The notes below the pieces were generated by a model. That model saw nothing but the letters and a program-made list of their open reading frames with translations, was not told the DNA's origin and did no database searches. From contig JAVLRN010000011.1 of the NCBI GenBank assembly GCA_032821775.1, positions 1,550,001 to 1,614,000 of the forward strand: DNA of 64,000 nt, given 5' to 3'. The stretch's first letter is position 1. Each line of letters opens with the position of its first letter. A program made the translations under genes and the position numbers. This document shows positions 21,208 to 33,027 of the stretch, piece after piece. The DNA comes from Sanguinoderma infundibulare (taxonomy: Eukaryota; Basidiomycota; Agaricomycetes; Polyporales; Polyporaceae).

Positions 21208-22674
21208 TTACGGCGAAGCGTTGGACAGAGGCGTCTTGTACCGCAAGATCGACGGCCGGATCGGAGTGGAGTGAAGAGCGGACTCAAACTTCTCCGACCG
21301 TCCAGTGGGCGGACTACGTGACAAGGCATCAGCGGAGGGGATCCACCGCTGGATGAGCTGGACACGCCGCTCATCCTTCTCGCGCTGTATGGCCTTCTCC
21401 TTTTCTTTTTCGTCCGAACTGGAGGTCGAACGGGACATTTTGGTGGGGGTCGGCGTCGCCGACATAGACGTCCGACGGGTCTTGGGGGGTATAGTGGCCG
21501 GTCGGGCGATGTCAGCACCGCTGACAGCGGGAGTCCCAGACCTGACCGAAGGCGTCATGGATCGTTGACCAACGTGGAGGGAAGTCGTTCGAGCGTGGAG
21601 GGAAGGGGCAGGAGGCCGAGCCAAGGGTGACGGGAAAGACGGCGTGTAGGTCGTGCGAGTCGGGGACGTCGGCGAAGTCGCACCGGAGCGGGAACCGGCG
21701 GACGCCGTGGATACCGACTGTGGACGAGGCGGTGTCACCATGCCAGGGGTCGGCGTTGAAGACATCTCCCGCGGGGGCGGTGTGGCGGGAACACTGAGAG
21801 AGGGCGCGACAGACCGGAGTTTGGCACGGGTGAGGTCAGCGCGAAGAGTCTGCAGCTCTTGAGACTTCTGCGAATATTGACTCCTCTGCGAACAATTTGG
21901 CGTAAGCAAGGAATATGACAAAGGCGACCGAAGTTGACTCACCAGACTGCGCAGCTCGGCCTCGAGGTTCTCCTTCTCCGTATCAGCCTGTTCCAACCGC
22001 TCCCGAAGTTGTGACTCGACAGCCTTGGCGTGACGGGTGGCATCAGAGTGGGCGACGTGGTTGATAAGAATGGCCCGCAAGAGAGCGGCGCTGAGCTGAA
22101 GCGATGAGGCCTAGGACAATATGATTAGTAAACATGCAAGACGAGCGAAAGTACTGTGACGCACCTGGTCGTCAACCTTGTCCGAAGTCAACCAGTCCTG
22201 AAGCTCCTTGTGCAACGTCGTCACCTCCTCTACCGAGCACTTCTTAGCCGCAACCTGGGCCACCTTGGACTCGAGCCTGGCGCGAGTCTTGAGGGGGCCC
22301 GGGTTGAGGAGCAGGACGTCGTCTTCTCCAACATCGATGTTAGGAAGGGCATGGGCCTCGATGGTGGCACGCTTGGGGGTCGACCAACCACTGCCATAGT
22401 CGATCCGGATGAGGCGAATGTTGTCGCTCGCAAACTGAATGCGACAGAAAGGACAGGCGGGCGTAAGACGTGATGGGGTTTTTTTGACGATGTTGTTGCA
22501 GCAGTTGAGACAGAGGACGTGGCCTGTGGATGCCGACAGATGAGAAAAATTTTCCTCGACAAGCATGGAAGGGAGGACGTCGGACTCACCGCAAGGAATA
22601 GAATGGGGCAAGTTGTGCGGACCGTACTCCTCTGCGCACACGTCGCAGAGGCAACCAGGACTAAGGGTAATCAT
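21208..22674 (-). CDS. RING-finger protein with coiled coil and Ser/Thr/Pro-rich tail (probable E3 ubiquitin ligase)
   Basis: Minus-strand exons 22674..22590, 22523..22165, 22110..21943, 21885..21208 encode 429 residues. An N-terminal C3HC4-type RING covers residues 10-55: C10-x2-C13, C28-G-H30, C33-x2-C36, C52-P-F-C55. The first intron interrupts the Cys-Gly-His element exactly, and splicing restores it. A predicted coiled coil follows around residues 150-215 (repeated E, L and R with L-R-E-R-L-E-Q and L-Q-T-L-R-A-D-L), then a low-complexity S/T/P-rich tail ending in a basic patch. The RING implies E2 binding and ubiquitin transfer; substrate is unknown. The 57-nt third intron has no in-frame stop, so retention would give a 448-residue form. 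I do not recognise an orthologous gene name. Confidence 0.82.
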
Positions 22675-25600
22675 AGCAGAAACCCTCTCTAGGATGACAG
22701 AACTGAAGGGGGGAAAGGATGATCATTGAGGTGAGCCCGGATTCAATGAGTCGGGGTAATAAATACGAGGCGGGGGGAGGGGTGCCTGGGTATCCGGAAA
22801 GGAAGGTGCACTGCCGCACAGCCGCCCAGAAAAAACCCTCTGCCCCCGTCTCGCCCACCCCCATCCTGCAGGCAATCTGGACTCACCTCCAGTGGTTTTC
22901 GTGTTTTCTCTCCAACCGCGGACGCTTGTCCGCGCCTAGTCCACCTCAGAACCAGCAACCCACGCTTCGACTCGAGTCTCGGCGGCGAATCGGCAGCAAA
23001 ATCATAAAAATCTTGCACTGCGCCCAGGAGCCGGATTTGAGTGAAAGAGGGCGCAAAAGAACAAGGCAGGGGGCACACCTGAGTATTGAGACGCCTTTTA
23101 CGCTCACAGCTGGCAGGAAAAAGCAGCAAGCAGGTCCGAGCTCGAGGGAAGCAGAGTTTAACGGAGGCAAAACATGAAAAAAGAGGACGACGGAGTTGGA
23201 ATTCTCGTCTCCCACTTTTTGTATCTCCGCTTCTGATCCGGGCGCTCTGCTGGGTGTCGCTTTCCCACACATTGACATGGTCACCAATCACCGACGCTTT
23301 GAATAGACCGACGGTCGTCGTCCACACTGCGCTCGTCTTCCAGCCATTCTGGATAATTATGTCCGTCCTCCTCACCTGGGGCACTTCTTACGCAAACCAC
23401 TCCGCACTTCGGCACCTGACCGGCCGAACAATGTCGTTCACCATGACCTCCTGACCCCCAGGCTCCGTGGGACCCTTCCGACAGTCTGACGCGTACGTAC
23501 GCCGCTTGTCGTGTGGATTCCGCCCGTCCGTTGGTGCATAAATATGACCAAAGGGATCTGCTTAAGCGTGGGCTTCTTATTGAAACTGCGTGCCTTCATC
23601 GAACTCACGGCTTCAGATACGATCGACTTCCAGCGGGAGCTTCACAGTGCTTCTCGACCTTCGTTCTCGCAGCTCGCGCCTGCCAGCCAGGGATGCCGCC
23701 CAGTCCCGCAGGTTGGTGCGGCATGCTCCACCTAGCGATCGCAACAAGCACTTTCCAGCCGTCCTTTCTGCTCGTTCCTTTCAACCCATGCTCTCCGAGG
23801 CTATCTCGTTTACCCATTATAGGGTACACCCATTGCCCTCGAATGAGGCGGCCAGGCTTTCATACCCACGGCATTCACTCTTCCCCGCCATTTTCCACGC
23901 GAATGCATCTGCACTCAATTACGCGATTACTCACCATACGCACTGACCAGGCCCTTCGCAACTGGTCTATCGCGCACAGGGCACATGTACGAAGCGTATG
24001 TTGTTTCATCCGCGGCTATCGAAGCACGGTGCACTGATCAGTATACGATCCCGATAGCTCCTCGTCGCCTTCGTGCATCTCTTCCGGTCCCATCCTGGCA
24101 TCTACCCGCATCTGGCAACGACCGTCCACTCGCTACCCTCATTCGTCTCGTCGGGATTCGCGCCTGCACCGCCATCGATACTTATCGCACTCACCGGCTT
24201 TTGCAGCGCGTCCCTGCGATCGTCCAGGCCTCGTGGCCCTCTTTCCCAAGTGAACCAACGTTCGTACCTGCTGTCCGCCTCGTAGACATCTAATCGCCAG
24301 TCTCACCTTCCTCACTCAGACGCTATGCCTCGAAGCACATTTCACCGGCATTGGACGCTCAAGCACGGCAAGGCGAGCAAAGGACCGTTATCGTCCTCGG
24401 CGATCGACAATCGCCTTGCCAAATGCGCACCACGACGCGAATGTTGGTCAATGCAAGTCCGTATGCGTATGAGCCACAACGCCCGGATGGATCTCAGCCC
24501 TTCGTTGTCGTATCGCTCCCGCGCGTCCTCGAGCTTTCCCAATCTAGCTCGGTGACGAGCAGATCGCCGCGGGTTTCGGTGCCCCGCCTTTCGAAGTCTC
24601 GTTTCCCCCTGAGCTCACGCCGAACAACCTCGGGCCAAGTTCGCGCAGCGAGCCCGCCCGCGCACAGTGGCCCCCTCCGCCACGGCCGAGGTCGATGACG
24701 GCGTGCGGGGCCGCGTAGGTATAGGCTATTCCGTCACTCGTCACCTCACGCACCCCATCACAGCCCAACTTCTCGTCCCGAACCGCCGTGTGCTCGGAGT
24801 ACGCTCGGAGTCGCGTGCCTAGGTCTGTTTCTTCTGGGGCAATCCAGGACTTTCGTGTCATTGTCGTGCGCAGCTCGACTTCGGTACGTATTCTCTCCAA
24901 CTTCAAGGTCCGACGGGGCCCCGGGCTCTGGGCTCTTTCAAGATCCTGGGGTGAGGTTTCCGTGCAAGAAATCCGACGCGCAATTTTTTTTGCGCTGATG
25001 CAACGGCCGCGTTGCGCATTGTGCTATCCGCCACCACCACCACCCTGGCGAGCTGCGTGATGCCCGGGGATAGAACGAGGCTCGGAAGCTCGCGGTGCGC
25101 GTGCATGAGGTTCTCCATTCTACCCTGCGCGTCCGTCCTGGGAGATTCGCCCACCCTGTAGAGGAACTCATACCGCTTCCTTTACGTTCAGGCTTCGACG
25201 CAGCTGCCCTATAGCGCGGAAGAGGCCACTTCCAATGCTCGCCAACCACAGTGCACGCGTCGCTGATACAGCAAGCGGCACCGTCAGAGCATCGAGAAGG
25301 ACCCGAGTTTTCAGGACGCACCCCGCGATAAGCCCACACGTGTGGCGCACCTCGCGTTGCTCTCGAGAGGGCGAGCTTAGGTTACGTATGCCTTGGCGTT
25401 CTTCGGGTTGCAGACAGGGTTGCGCGAGGACGCTCGGAGCAACCGTCGAACGCGGCTGCGCAAGGCTCGCGACGTGCACACGACCCAGAAGAAGTCACGA
25501 CGTCACGGATGTCGGGCCCGAAGGTGCGATGATGTATCTCCGGAGAACGGGGATGCGAAAGTACCGGCCAACCTCGTGTTTCCACCTGGCCTCCGCCTCG

Positions 25601-27892
25601 GGGGAATGCCAGCTGGAACTTGTCGTAGTCTTGTGAATGTGTCGGGCTTTTTGAGACGCTTTCGGGAGCTCGTCTGAGAAACCTGGGCGCATATGGGGTT
25701 GGAGTGACGGGAAGGCGGGAAGGATGACCAGGGGAAGGTGACGACGTTCTTCCGGCGTTTCGGAACGCTGGGGAACGCCGGAGCGGGAAGGGTGACGACA
25801 TCTGTGAGATATCGTTGGAAAGCAATTGGAAAGGATGGGAACCGGGAATGGGTAAACGGAAACGGCGTGTGGGTAGCAGTGCCTCCTCCGCCTCCGTGAT
25901 TGACGGGCGGGCGGATGAACTGCCATCCAGTGCGGGATTTGAGATGTCTGGTATTGCCACAGTCTGAGCGGGCGCCGCCCTAGGCCTGAGAGGCGGCATT
26001 TTGAGCAAACAGAGACGACAGAGCTGAAGGCGAGGCAGAGAGAGAAACACGCGATTATCGATAATCACGGCGCGAGGCAGCGAGACGCAACGTGTCAGTT
26101 ATCGCAAAGAGCTGAGTGGGCCGCTTCCAGGAGCTAGCAAGCAACGAGGTGCGCGGCAAGGCCAGCGCGTTACGCGAAGGAAGCGATTAGAGTTGTGCCC
26201 GCCTCTCCAGAAAGTCGGGCGGGTAAAGCCTGAAAGCGTTCGCATCCCACCCTGTAGCCGAGCGCGACACACGGGTTGTCGCTGTCAGCGATCCCACGAG
26301 GTTGCCGCGCGTTGCGAGCGGGCGAGCGGCGGAGTCCTGAAAGATGATACGACGGGAACCACGGAGGAAACTTAGCGTGTGCAATATCGGTGCTCACCTT
26401 GTTCTCACCGAAGGAGCTTATCTATCTGACTATTGCAGTACTAGTGCCGTTATCGGTATCGAATTCGATGCGATGAGCTTCCAGCGTCGTGGCGGCGGCC
26501 GTAGGGGGGTGGCGGAGTATGTATACTGCATCAATCACACTGACGCGTTTGAAGAACATCAAGCATCTAAGAAGCCCGTTCGTCAGTTCAACAGTCAAGC
26601 ACAGTTCTGGATTGAGTTCGCAGCCCCACTGGGCGTGATAGACTCCACTCAATCCCGACGGAAGGGTGGGGTATCGTAATCTGTTTGGAAAAATGTCAAA
26701 TTCGAAACGTTCAGGACGGATGTCCACTGTCTGCACTCAGCTCGCTCAGCGGTTTGGGGATGCCCTGCAATAAATCATGATGAGATCGTTTCTCGCTGCG
26801 ATGATATTACGGAACGTCCTACGACAGGAACGAGCACAATGAGACACACCATTTCGCCGGCGCAAATTCAAACGGCATCATACGAATGGATCCTCGCTTC
26901 TGCCACGCGTCCATGTCCAAAAACGCAGACTATGGTTTAACGCTAGATTGACACCACCAGGCTGTAAGCAACAAACAGCACATGAGATGAGCATACTTAC
27001 GGTGTTCCCTGATGTTCTCGTGTTTAATGATCTCACTTCTCCAAGGCTAAAACATTCTGAAAAGCCTGCCCGTTACCGAATGATACTAGAGTTGCTGAAA
27101 CATATGATACCCAGTAGAAGGTTAAGAAGCAGAGAGCGCAACTATAGCGGATTTGGTGATCGAGACCATTCGGGGCCATGCTAAGGGCTATTCACTTCAG
27201 CCAGGCATGCATCAGGACGTAGACATACCAATTCTGTCCACGGCTGCCAGTATGCGGAAAACTGTGGCCTCGATGCTGCGATAACATTCATATTGAGAAG
27301 CCATCGTGAAACGTGTATTGGACAGGTCAGTCGAGAGCGGGGAAGCTGATTCTAGAAGAGAGCTCCCGAATCGGCGTTCGAACCCAAAGTGACTGCTGAG
27401 ACATGCAAGCCAAAAGGGAGGATGTTATGTGTGTGTGGTTCATAGCCTCTGGTGACGTATCGGAATGCAGTGAGAAGGTGTCCTAGAACGAGAGCAGTCG
27501 AGCTGACCTTGAATTCGACATACCTGCTTCCCTTTATCATGCTCAACGTCGTCAAATTTGCGAGTGAGTCGCGATATAGCTCAGACAAGCGAACGGGGCG
27601 GACGGACGATAGTGCCAGCAGCAAAATGAGCAGTGGTGGCTCGGAGCTTGCAGGAACGCAGGCGGCCTGCAGCACCGCTGCAGCACCTTGCCACCTCGTT
27701 CCGGGCCGACGGACCGCCCAGCCAGTATGCGTCCAGGCGCCTAAGGAGGATTTTTCGTGGCGTGCCACTGCGCGCGATCGACTTGCAGACCATCACCGTC
27801 TCAGGAATCCCCTCTGCTCGGCATTCAGCCATATTGTCTTTTTCGAAATACACAGCGCAGTGTAGGACCCTCAAATTCTCTGTTTTGGAGCT
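22675..27892. other. 5.2-kb stretch with no confidently resolved gene
   Basis: This lies between divergently transcribed RING and NOP4 genes. Codon-like open frames exist, but none carries a recognisable domain. Candidates are a Pro/Ser-rich minus-strand frame 25382..26068 beginning M-P-P-L-R-P-R; a possible plus-strand spliced gene starting at 24325 (24325..24456 joined to 24548..24714 and further); and a minus-strand 104-codon frame 26422..26736. The plus and minus readings around 24.5-25.6 kb exclude each other. 26.7-27.3 kb is AT-richer and looks non-coding. The last few hundred bases should be the NOP4 promoter. Confidence 0.3.
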
Positions 27893-30800
27893 ATGTCCTC
27901 GCTGGGGAAGAGGAAGGAACGGGAGCACCAGGATGACGGGCAGGAGAAGCACCACGGGTACGTCGGGCGTTCGCTCACCGCTCTCGAAACATTCTCAAGG
28001 GTGTTTAGGTCCACACTGTTCGTGTCGAATCTCCCCTATACAGCGACAACCACCGACTTGAAGACGCTCTTCTCTGACATCGCGCCCGTGCGGACCGCGT
28101 TCGTCGTGCTCGAGCATGGCACCGGGGTCTCAAAGGGCGTAGGGTACGTCTCCTTCGCCATACGCGAGGATGCGACGATGGCTATCGACAAGATTGGCAA
28201 GGAGGGTATTACGCTGGATGGTCGTAGTCTGCGCGTGCAGTGGGCCGGGAGCAAGGTGCGTCTATTTTGTGAATGTGGTGCAACATGGTCTTAGAACGCA
28301 TATTTCCCGAAGAACAAAGACCATGAGCAAGAGGATCAACCCAAAACTAAGGCCGCCAAGGCCACTGCTCCACGACCAGCTAAACCTCCTGGGGCTTCCG
28401 ATCCCTTGGCCATCCGTACAGTGGTCATTTCAGGACTTCCTGCCGGGGTCGACTCAAAAACACTGTGGAAGAAAGTCAGGAAACTACCTGGCGCAGAGAA
28501 GGTTGAATGGCCCGTGAAGTCAGACTCTGGAATGGAGGACTCTACGCTCGGTAAGTGGTATCCAGTACATCCCGTCTGATCTACGCACTTCATAACTCCA
28601 CTACAGCCCACGCCGTCTTCGAAACCCCTGCGAACGCCACGGAGGCCGTGAACAAACTCCACGCGCACGTCTTCAAGGGCTCTCTCCTCTCCGCGACCCT
28701 CAAAAAGCGACTGGACGGACTCGCAAAGGGGGCAAAAGCAAAGTCCGCCAAGAAGAAGTCATCGTCGTCGGCCTCGTCCCAGCTAAACGCCGGCCCTGCG
28801 CCGAACCGCAATAGCCGGCTCATCGTTCGCAACCTCCCCTTTGACATCACTGAACAGGACCTCCGCGCAATCTTTCTCTCCTTCGGTCCCATCTACTCTG
28901 TCCACATCCCCTTCACCTCCGACGGCAAGCTCGAAGAGGATAGCGTCAAGTCCGAAAATGGTGAAGCGAAACGACGGGCGAGGCAGCGCTCGAAGGGTTT
29001 TGCGTTCGTGTGGTTCCTGAGCCGCAAGGACGCGGAGCAGGCGATGGAGGGCTGCAACGGGATGACGGTGGAGGCGGGGATGGCGGAGGCGCTAGTGTCG
29101 GACAAGCAGAAGAAAAAGAAGCAGCGGAGGGAGGAGAAGAAGCTCAAAGCGAAGGCGAAGGAGCAAGAGGATGACGGTGCAGAAGACGAAGGCGAGGAGG
29201 ATGAGGATAGCCGGAAGAAGCGGACGATCGCGGTGGACTGGGCCCTGAGCAAGGACAAGTGGGAGGCAGAGAAGGCGAAGCTGGAGGAAGTGCAGGTGGA
29301 GGACGGAGATGAGGACATTGAGATGCACGATGGGGAGGAAACCGATGATAGTGACTCCGGAGATGACGAGGATGAGAGCGAGAGTGGGGAGAGTGATGAG
29401 GACGAGCAGCTCGGTGTGCACGACGACGACTCGGATGCCAGTGGGTCAGATTCGGAAGAGAATGACTCACACGCAGGAGAGGACGATGAAGATGGGGAGG
29501 ATCAGAAACCGGCGAAACCGACGTTGCCTGCTCCCGAGGTCGGAACGACTGTGTTCGTCCGTAATGTACCATTTGATGCTACAGAAGACGAGTTGCGCAC
29601 ACTGTGAGTAACATGGTTTCCTCCATTGGTTTGCTTGGTTTAATTGTATGCTTAGATTCCGTGCATTTGGTTCTTTGCGGTATGCTCGTATAACCATGGA
29701 TCACGAGACCGGCCGTTCAAGAGGCACCGGCTTCGCGTGCTTTTGGAACAAGGAAGACGCTGACAAGGCGATCGAGCAGAGCAACATCCTTCGCGCGGAG
29801 ACTATCGGAGATGAACCCATCGTGGTGAGATGTATCCTCATTTTGTGTCGTTCATATAAACTGACGTAGTCTGGCAGACGAAGAAGAACCCGTTCAAGCT
29901 CCCGTCCCTCCTTACCCCCGACCCGTCAGCTTCTATCGCAAGGAGCCTGGTCCTTCATGGACGCACGCTTGACGTCAGTCGCGCGGTCACTCGAGACGAA
30001 GCGAGCAGGCTCAAGGAAGCCGGAGAGCGCCAGCGCGAGAAAGCAGATAAGCGCAACCTCTACCTCTTGCGAGAAGGCAGTACGTATCTTTCCCCTTGTT
30101 TGCCAATGAGTCTCTTCCATTCTCATAAGGAGCCCTTACCCTTTGCCCTGACGCACTCGCACTGCAGTCATCCTTCCGAACAGTCCAGCTGCAGAGCTGC
30201 TCGCGCCGGCGGAGGTCGAGAAACGCACAGAGTCGTTCAACGCCCGGCGCGCCCTGCTGCGCTCGAATCCTTCCCTGTTCGTGTCGCGCACGCGTCTGAG
30301 CGTCCGCCAGATCCCGCTCTTCGTGTCGGAGCGCATGCTCAAGCGCCTCGCCATCCATTCCATACGCGCGTTCGAGAAGGAGGCGAAGGAGAGCAAGCGG
30401 GAGCCCCTCAGCGCCGACGAACTCGCCGAGCCCACCCCTCCAGAGGACGGGGATGAGCACGAGGACGTCAAGATGGAGGATGGAGACGACGACTCCCCAA
30501 AGAAGGGGAAGGGGAAAGCGAAGCGCGGCGGGAAGGACAAAGGCCGCGACACGGGCGTAAAGCAGGCCAAGATCGTCCGCCAGCAGGACCGCGTTGACGC
30601 CGTGACTGGCAAGGGCCGGAGCAAGGGCTACGGCTTCCTCGAGCTCGGCGCGCACGCGGACGCGCTCCGCGTCCTCCGCTGGGCAAACAACAACCCGGCC
30701 GTCGGACGGTTATTTGAGGAGTGGTGGAAGGCGGAGCTGGAGGACCTCGTCGCCGCGGAGAAGAAGAAGCCAGAGGGGAAGCGAGACGAGGCGAGGGTGA

Positions 30801-31288
30801 AGAGGATTAGGGAGGAGATGGAGAAGGATGGGGCGCCGAAGGGCAGGGGGACGCTGATTGTTGAGTTCTCCATCGAGAATGTACAGGTTGTGCAGCGGCG
30901 CGCAGCGAAGACTGGGGTTACGAGGAAGGAGGGGGAGAAGGAGAAGGGGGCGAAGGGCGGGAAGGAGCAGAAAAAGGTTGGTTGGTTCCGTACGTGATCT
31001 CGAGGCGCTGCTGACCACACGTCGTAACCTCAGGCGGCTGACGGAGACAAGAAGGTACAGCGGCGCAGGTCCCTTCCGAACATCAAGACCGAAGAGGCAG
31101 AAGGGGACGTGGAGGGTCGCCCAAAGAAGAAACGTCGCGTTTCAGACCCTCCGAAGCCGTCCGTAAAGCCTTCGGGCGGAAAGGAGAAAGAACCATCCTC
31201 TACGCATACGAAGGCCGGAAAGCAGATTGGTTCGTTGATTGGGCGGAAGCGGAAAGAACGCAAGGTGAAGAAGTCGCGAGGAAAATAG
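27893..31288 (+). CDS. NOP4: NOP4-like nucleolar multi-RRM protein (RBM28 family)
   Basis: Exons 27893..28255, 28295..28550, 28607..29603, 29656..29824, 29878..30079, 30168..30976, 31034..31288; 1016 residues. Several RNA-recognition motifs are visible. RRM1 is near residues 41-120 (S-T-L-F-V-S-N-L-P, then G-V-G-Y-V-S-F). RRM2 is divergent (R-T-V-V-I-S-G-L-P). RRM3 has R-L-I-V-R-N-L-P-F with G-F-A-F-V-W-F. RRM4 has T-V-F-V-R-N-V-P-F with G-T-G-F-A-C-F and follows a long Asp/Glu/Ser tract. A fifth divergent unit follows (R-Q-I-P-L-F-V with S-K-G-Y-G-F-L). The C-terminus is Lys/Arg-rich, as expected for a nucleolar protein. NOP4/RBM28 is required for 27S pre-rRNA processing and 60S assembly. 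A consensus donor and acceptor inside exon 1 (27957-28004, 48 nt, no stop) could mark a further intron. Confidence 0.92.
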
Positions 31289-31980
31289 TTCGTTGTACAT
31301 GTATGCGTCATTCTGCACAACAGTCGATCTCGGAGGAGGTTACGAAACCAGACCGCTGCGCTTGCTGCCGTCCAATGCGATCGACTCGGAAGGGACAGGT
31401 TAACTTGAGCGGTATGAAAAATTAACTTGCTTTGTCTGCGTGTACATCACATTGAATGCGGTTTACATAACAGATCGGGTAGACTTTGGCACTGGCATAC
31501 GCAAGTTGCATACGTAGGTCTGCGTGTGTTCCCTTGCCGTAAAGCCGTAGTAACTTACATCGGGAACGTAGAGATCAGTCCTGATTGCCGTGCTCTTGAC
31601 GGAAGGCCACCGCTTGACGTCAATCCAGCGGAGAGTGTTCAAACGACCAACGTTCGGAAGAGAGCGTGCAATTGGGCACGAAGTTGGATAAATGCCGCCA
31701 AAGTAGCGAAGTCGAGCGTGTGATCGCTCGTTAGTGGTAATATAGTGGTAATCCGTCGTAGTCGCAGTAGCCGCGGCAGTAAGAACTGTACGGTAAGTTA
31801 GCGCTTGTTGGTCGTTGGTGACAGTGTCGGTGACGATGTTATCGGATGGCGATCTCCGCCGGGACTGCCGCTCCTGTACTTGAACAGTCGCGGCTCCCTT
31901 CCGTCTCTCTCTCCTCATCTCCTCAGTCCTGCTCGCTGTCCAGCCCGCCTCTTTCCTCGCTTTCCCACTCTCTTGCAACC
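31289..31980. other. Intergenic region, NOP4 3' / profilin promoter
   Basis: 692 bp of presumed UTR and promoter. The profilin 5' UTR is rich in CTCTC and TCCC runs. A 10-nt direct repeat TAGTGGTAAT occurs twice near 31731-31753. No gene is supported. Confidence 0.4.
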
Positions 31981-32609
31981 ATGTCTTGGCAAGGTAATTT
32001 TTGCAGGCCTGCCAGCCTCCTAACTCCTCGGTGCTCATCCCATCGTCCTCGTGCGCGACAATCCACCTAGCGTACGTCGACACCAACCTCGTCGGGTCCG
32101 GCAAGGTCTCCAAGGCCGCTATCCTTGGTCAGTCAGGAGGTGTCTGGGCATCCACACCAGGATACACTGTGCGTTGTTCCTACCATCCCTAGCGTGTCCG
32201 TGTACTTATCATCCCGGCTACCCCTCTCCTCCGAATCGTCATATCGGCACCTTACTTCGGGCTCGCGCATTCCACAGCTTTCCACGGAGGAGCAGCAGAA
32301 AGTCCTCCAGGCGTTTAACAAGCCCGATGAGGTCCAGGCCAGCGGCATCCACCTCGCCGGTCAGAAGTTCTTCACGCTCTCTGCCAACGCCCGGAGTGTT
32401 TATGGCAAGAAGGGGGTACGTCTCTTACATCGACATTCGGAATAACTCCTGGATCTGATAGCGATCCTTTGTCCTAGGCCGACGGTTGCGTGATCGTGAA
32501 GACGAAACAGGCGGTGCTCGTCGCGCAGTACTCCGCACCCATCCAAGCACCCGAAGCAACGCCTATCGTCGAGAGCCTGGCTGACTACCTCATCGGTGTC
32601 GGTTACTAG
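31981..32609 (+). CDS. PFY1: Profilin
   Basis: Exons 31981..31993, 32071..32168, 32278..32415, 32478..32609 give 126 residues, the canonical fungal profilin length. It begins M-S-W-Q-A-Y-V-D-T-N-L and contains G-K-V-S-K-A-A-I-L-G-Q-S-G-G-V-W-A, the conserved G-I-H-L-A-G-Q-K-F core and the C-terminal E-S-L-A-D-Y-L-I-G-V-G-Y helix that helps bind poly-proline ligands. Profilin binds G-actin, promotes nucleotide exchange and feeds formin-driven filament growth in the cytosol. The first exon codes for only four residues plus one base, a placement common in fungal profilins. Strong assignment. Confidence 0.96.
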
Positions 32610-33027
32610 GTTTCCGTTGCATGTTTCGAGGGGAGGGCGTGGCAACTGGTCATCACTGCTATTCTGGATGAAGACTTAACAGCAAACTGTATTCCATCAT
32701 AACACGGTTCTTACAATGGCATTACTGTAGTTTCTAGATATCGCGAGCATCCCTTTGGCCGGTTTGACGCAACAGCACGCAAGGTAGCACGTCTTCGCGG
32801 ACTGCAGCACTCGAGGTCTGGTGACTGAGCTATGCATGCCTGCGGCATAACCGGAGAAGTTCAAGATACTGACGGATGACGTATGGTCGAACCTCGCAAA
32901 CCCCAGGACGGAAGCCATTTCCATTGATTGCTCATCGCCTCTCATACAACATGGCGGCGGTGAATCTATGTCTCGGACAAGTTGCAACGAATGTCTATTG
33001 GCCTGGAATAGATTGGTGATCTCCAGC
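32610..33027. other. Convergent 3' intergenic region, profilin / aspartic protease
   Basis: 418 bp holding the facing 3' UTRs of the two genes; nothing else was recognised. Confidence 0.45.

Noticed and set aside
22743..23384. 213-codon minus-strand open frame upstream of the RING gene
   Set aside because: Rich in Ser, Arg and Phe without motifs, and it ends shortly before the RING start; more likely promoter sequence.
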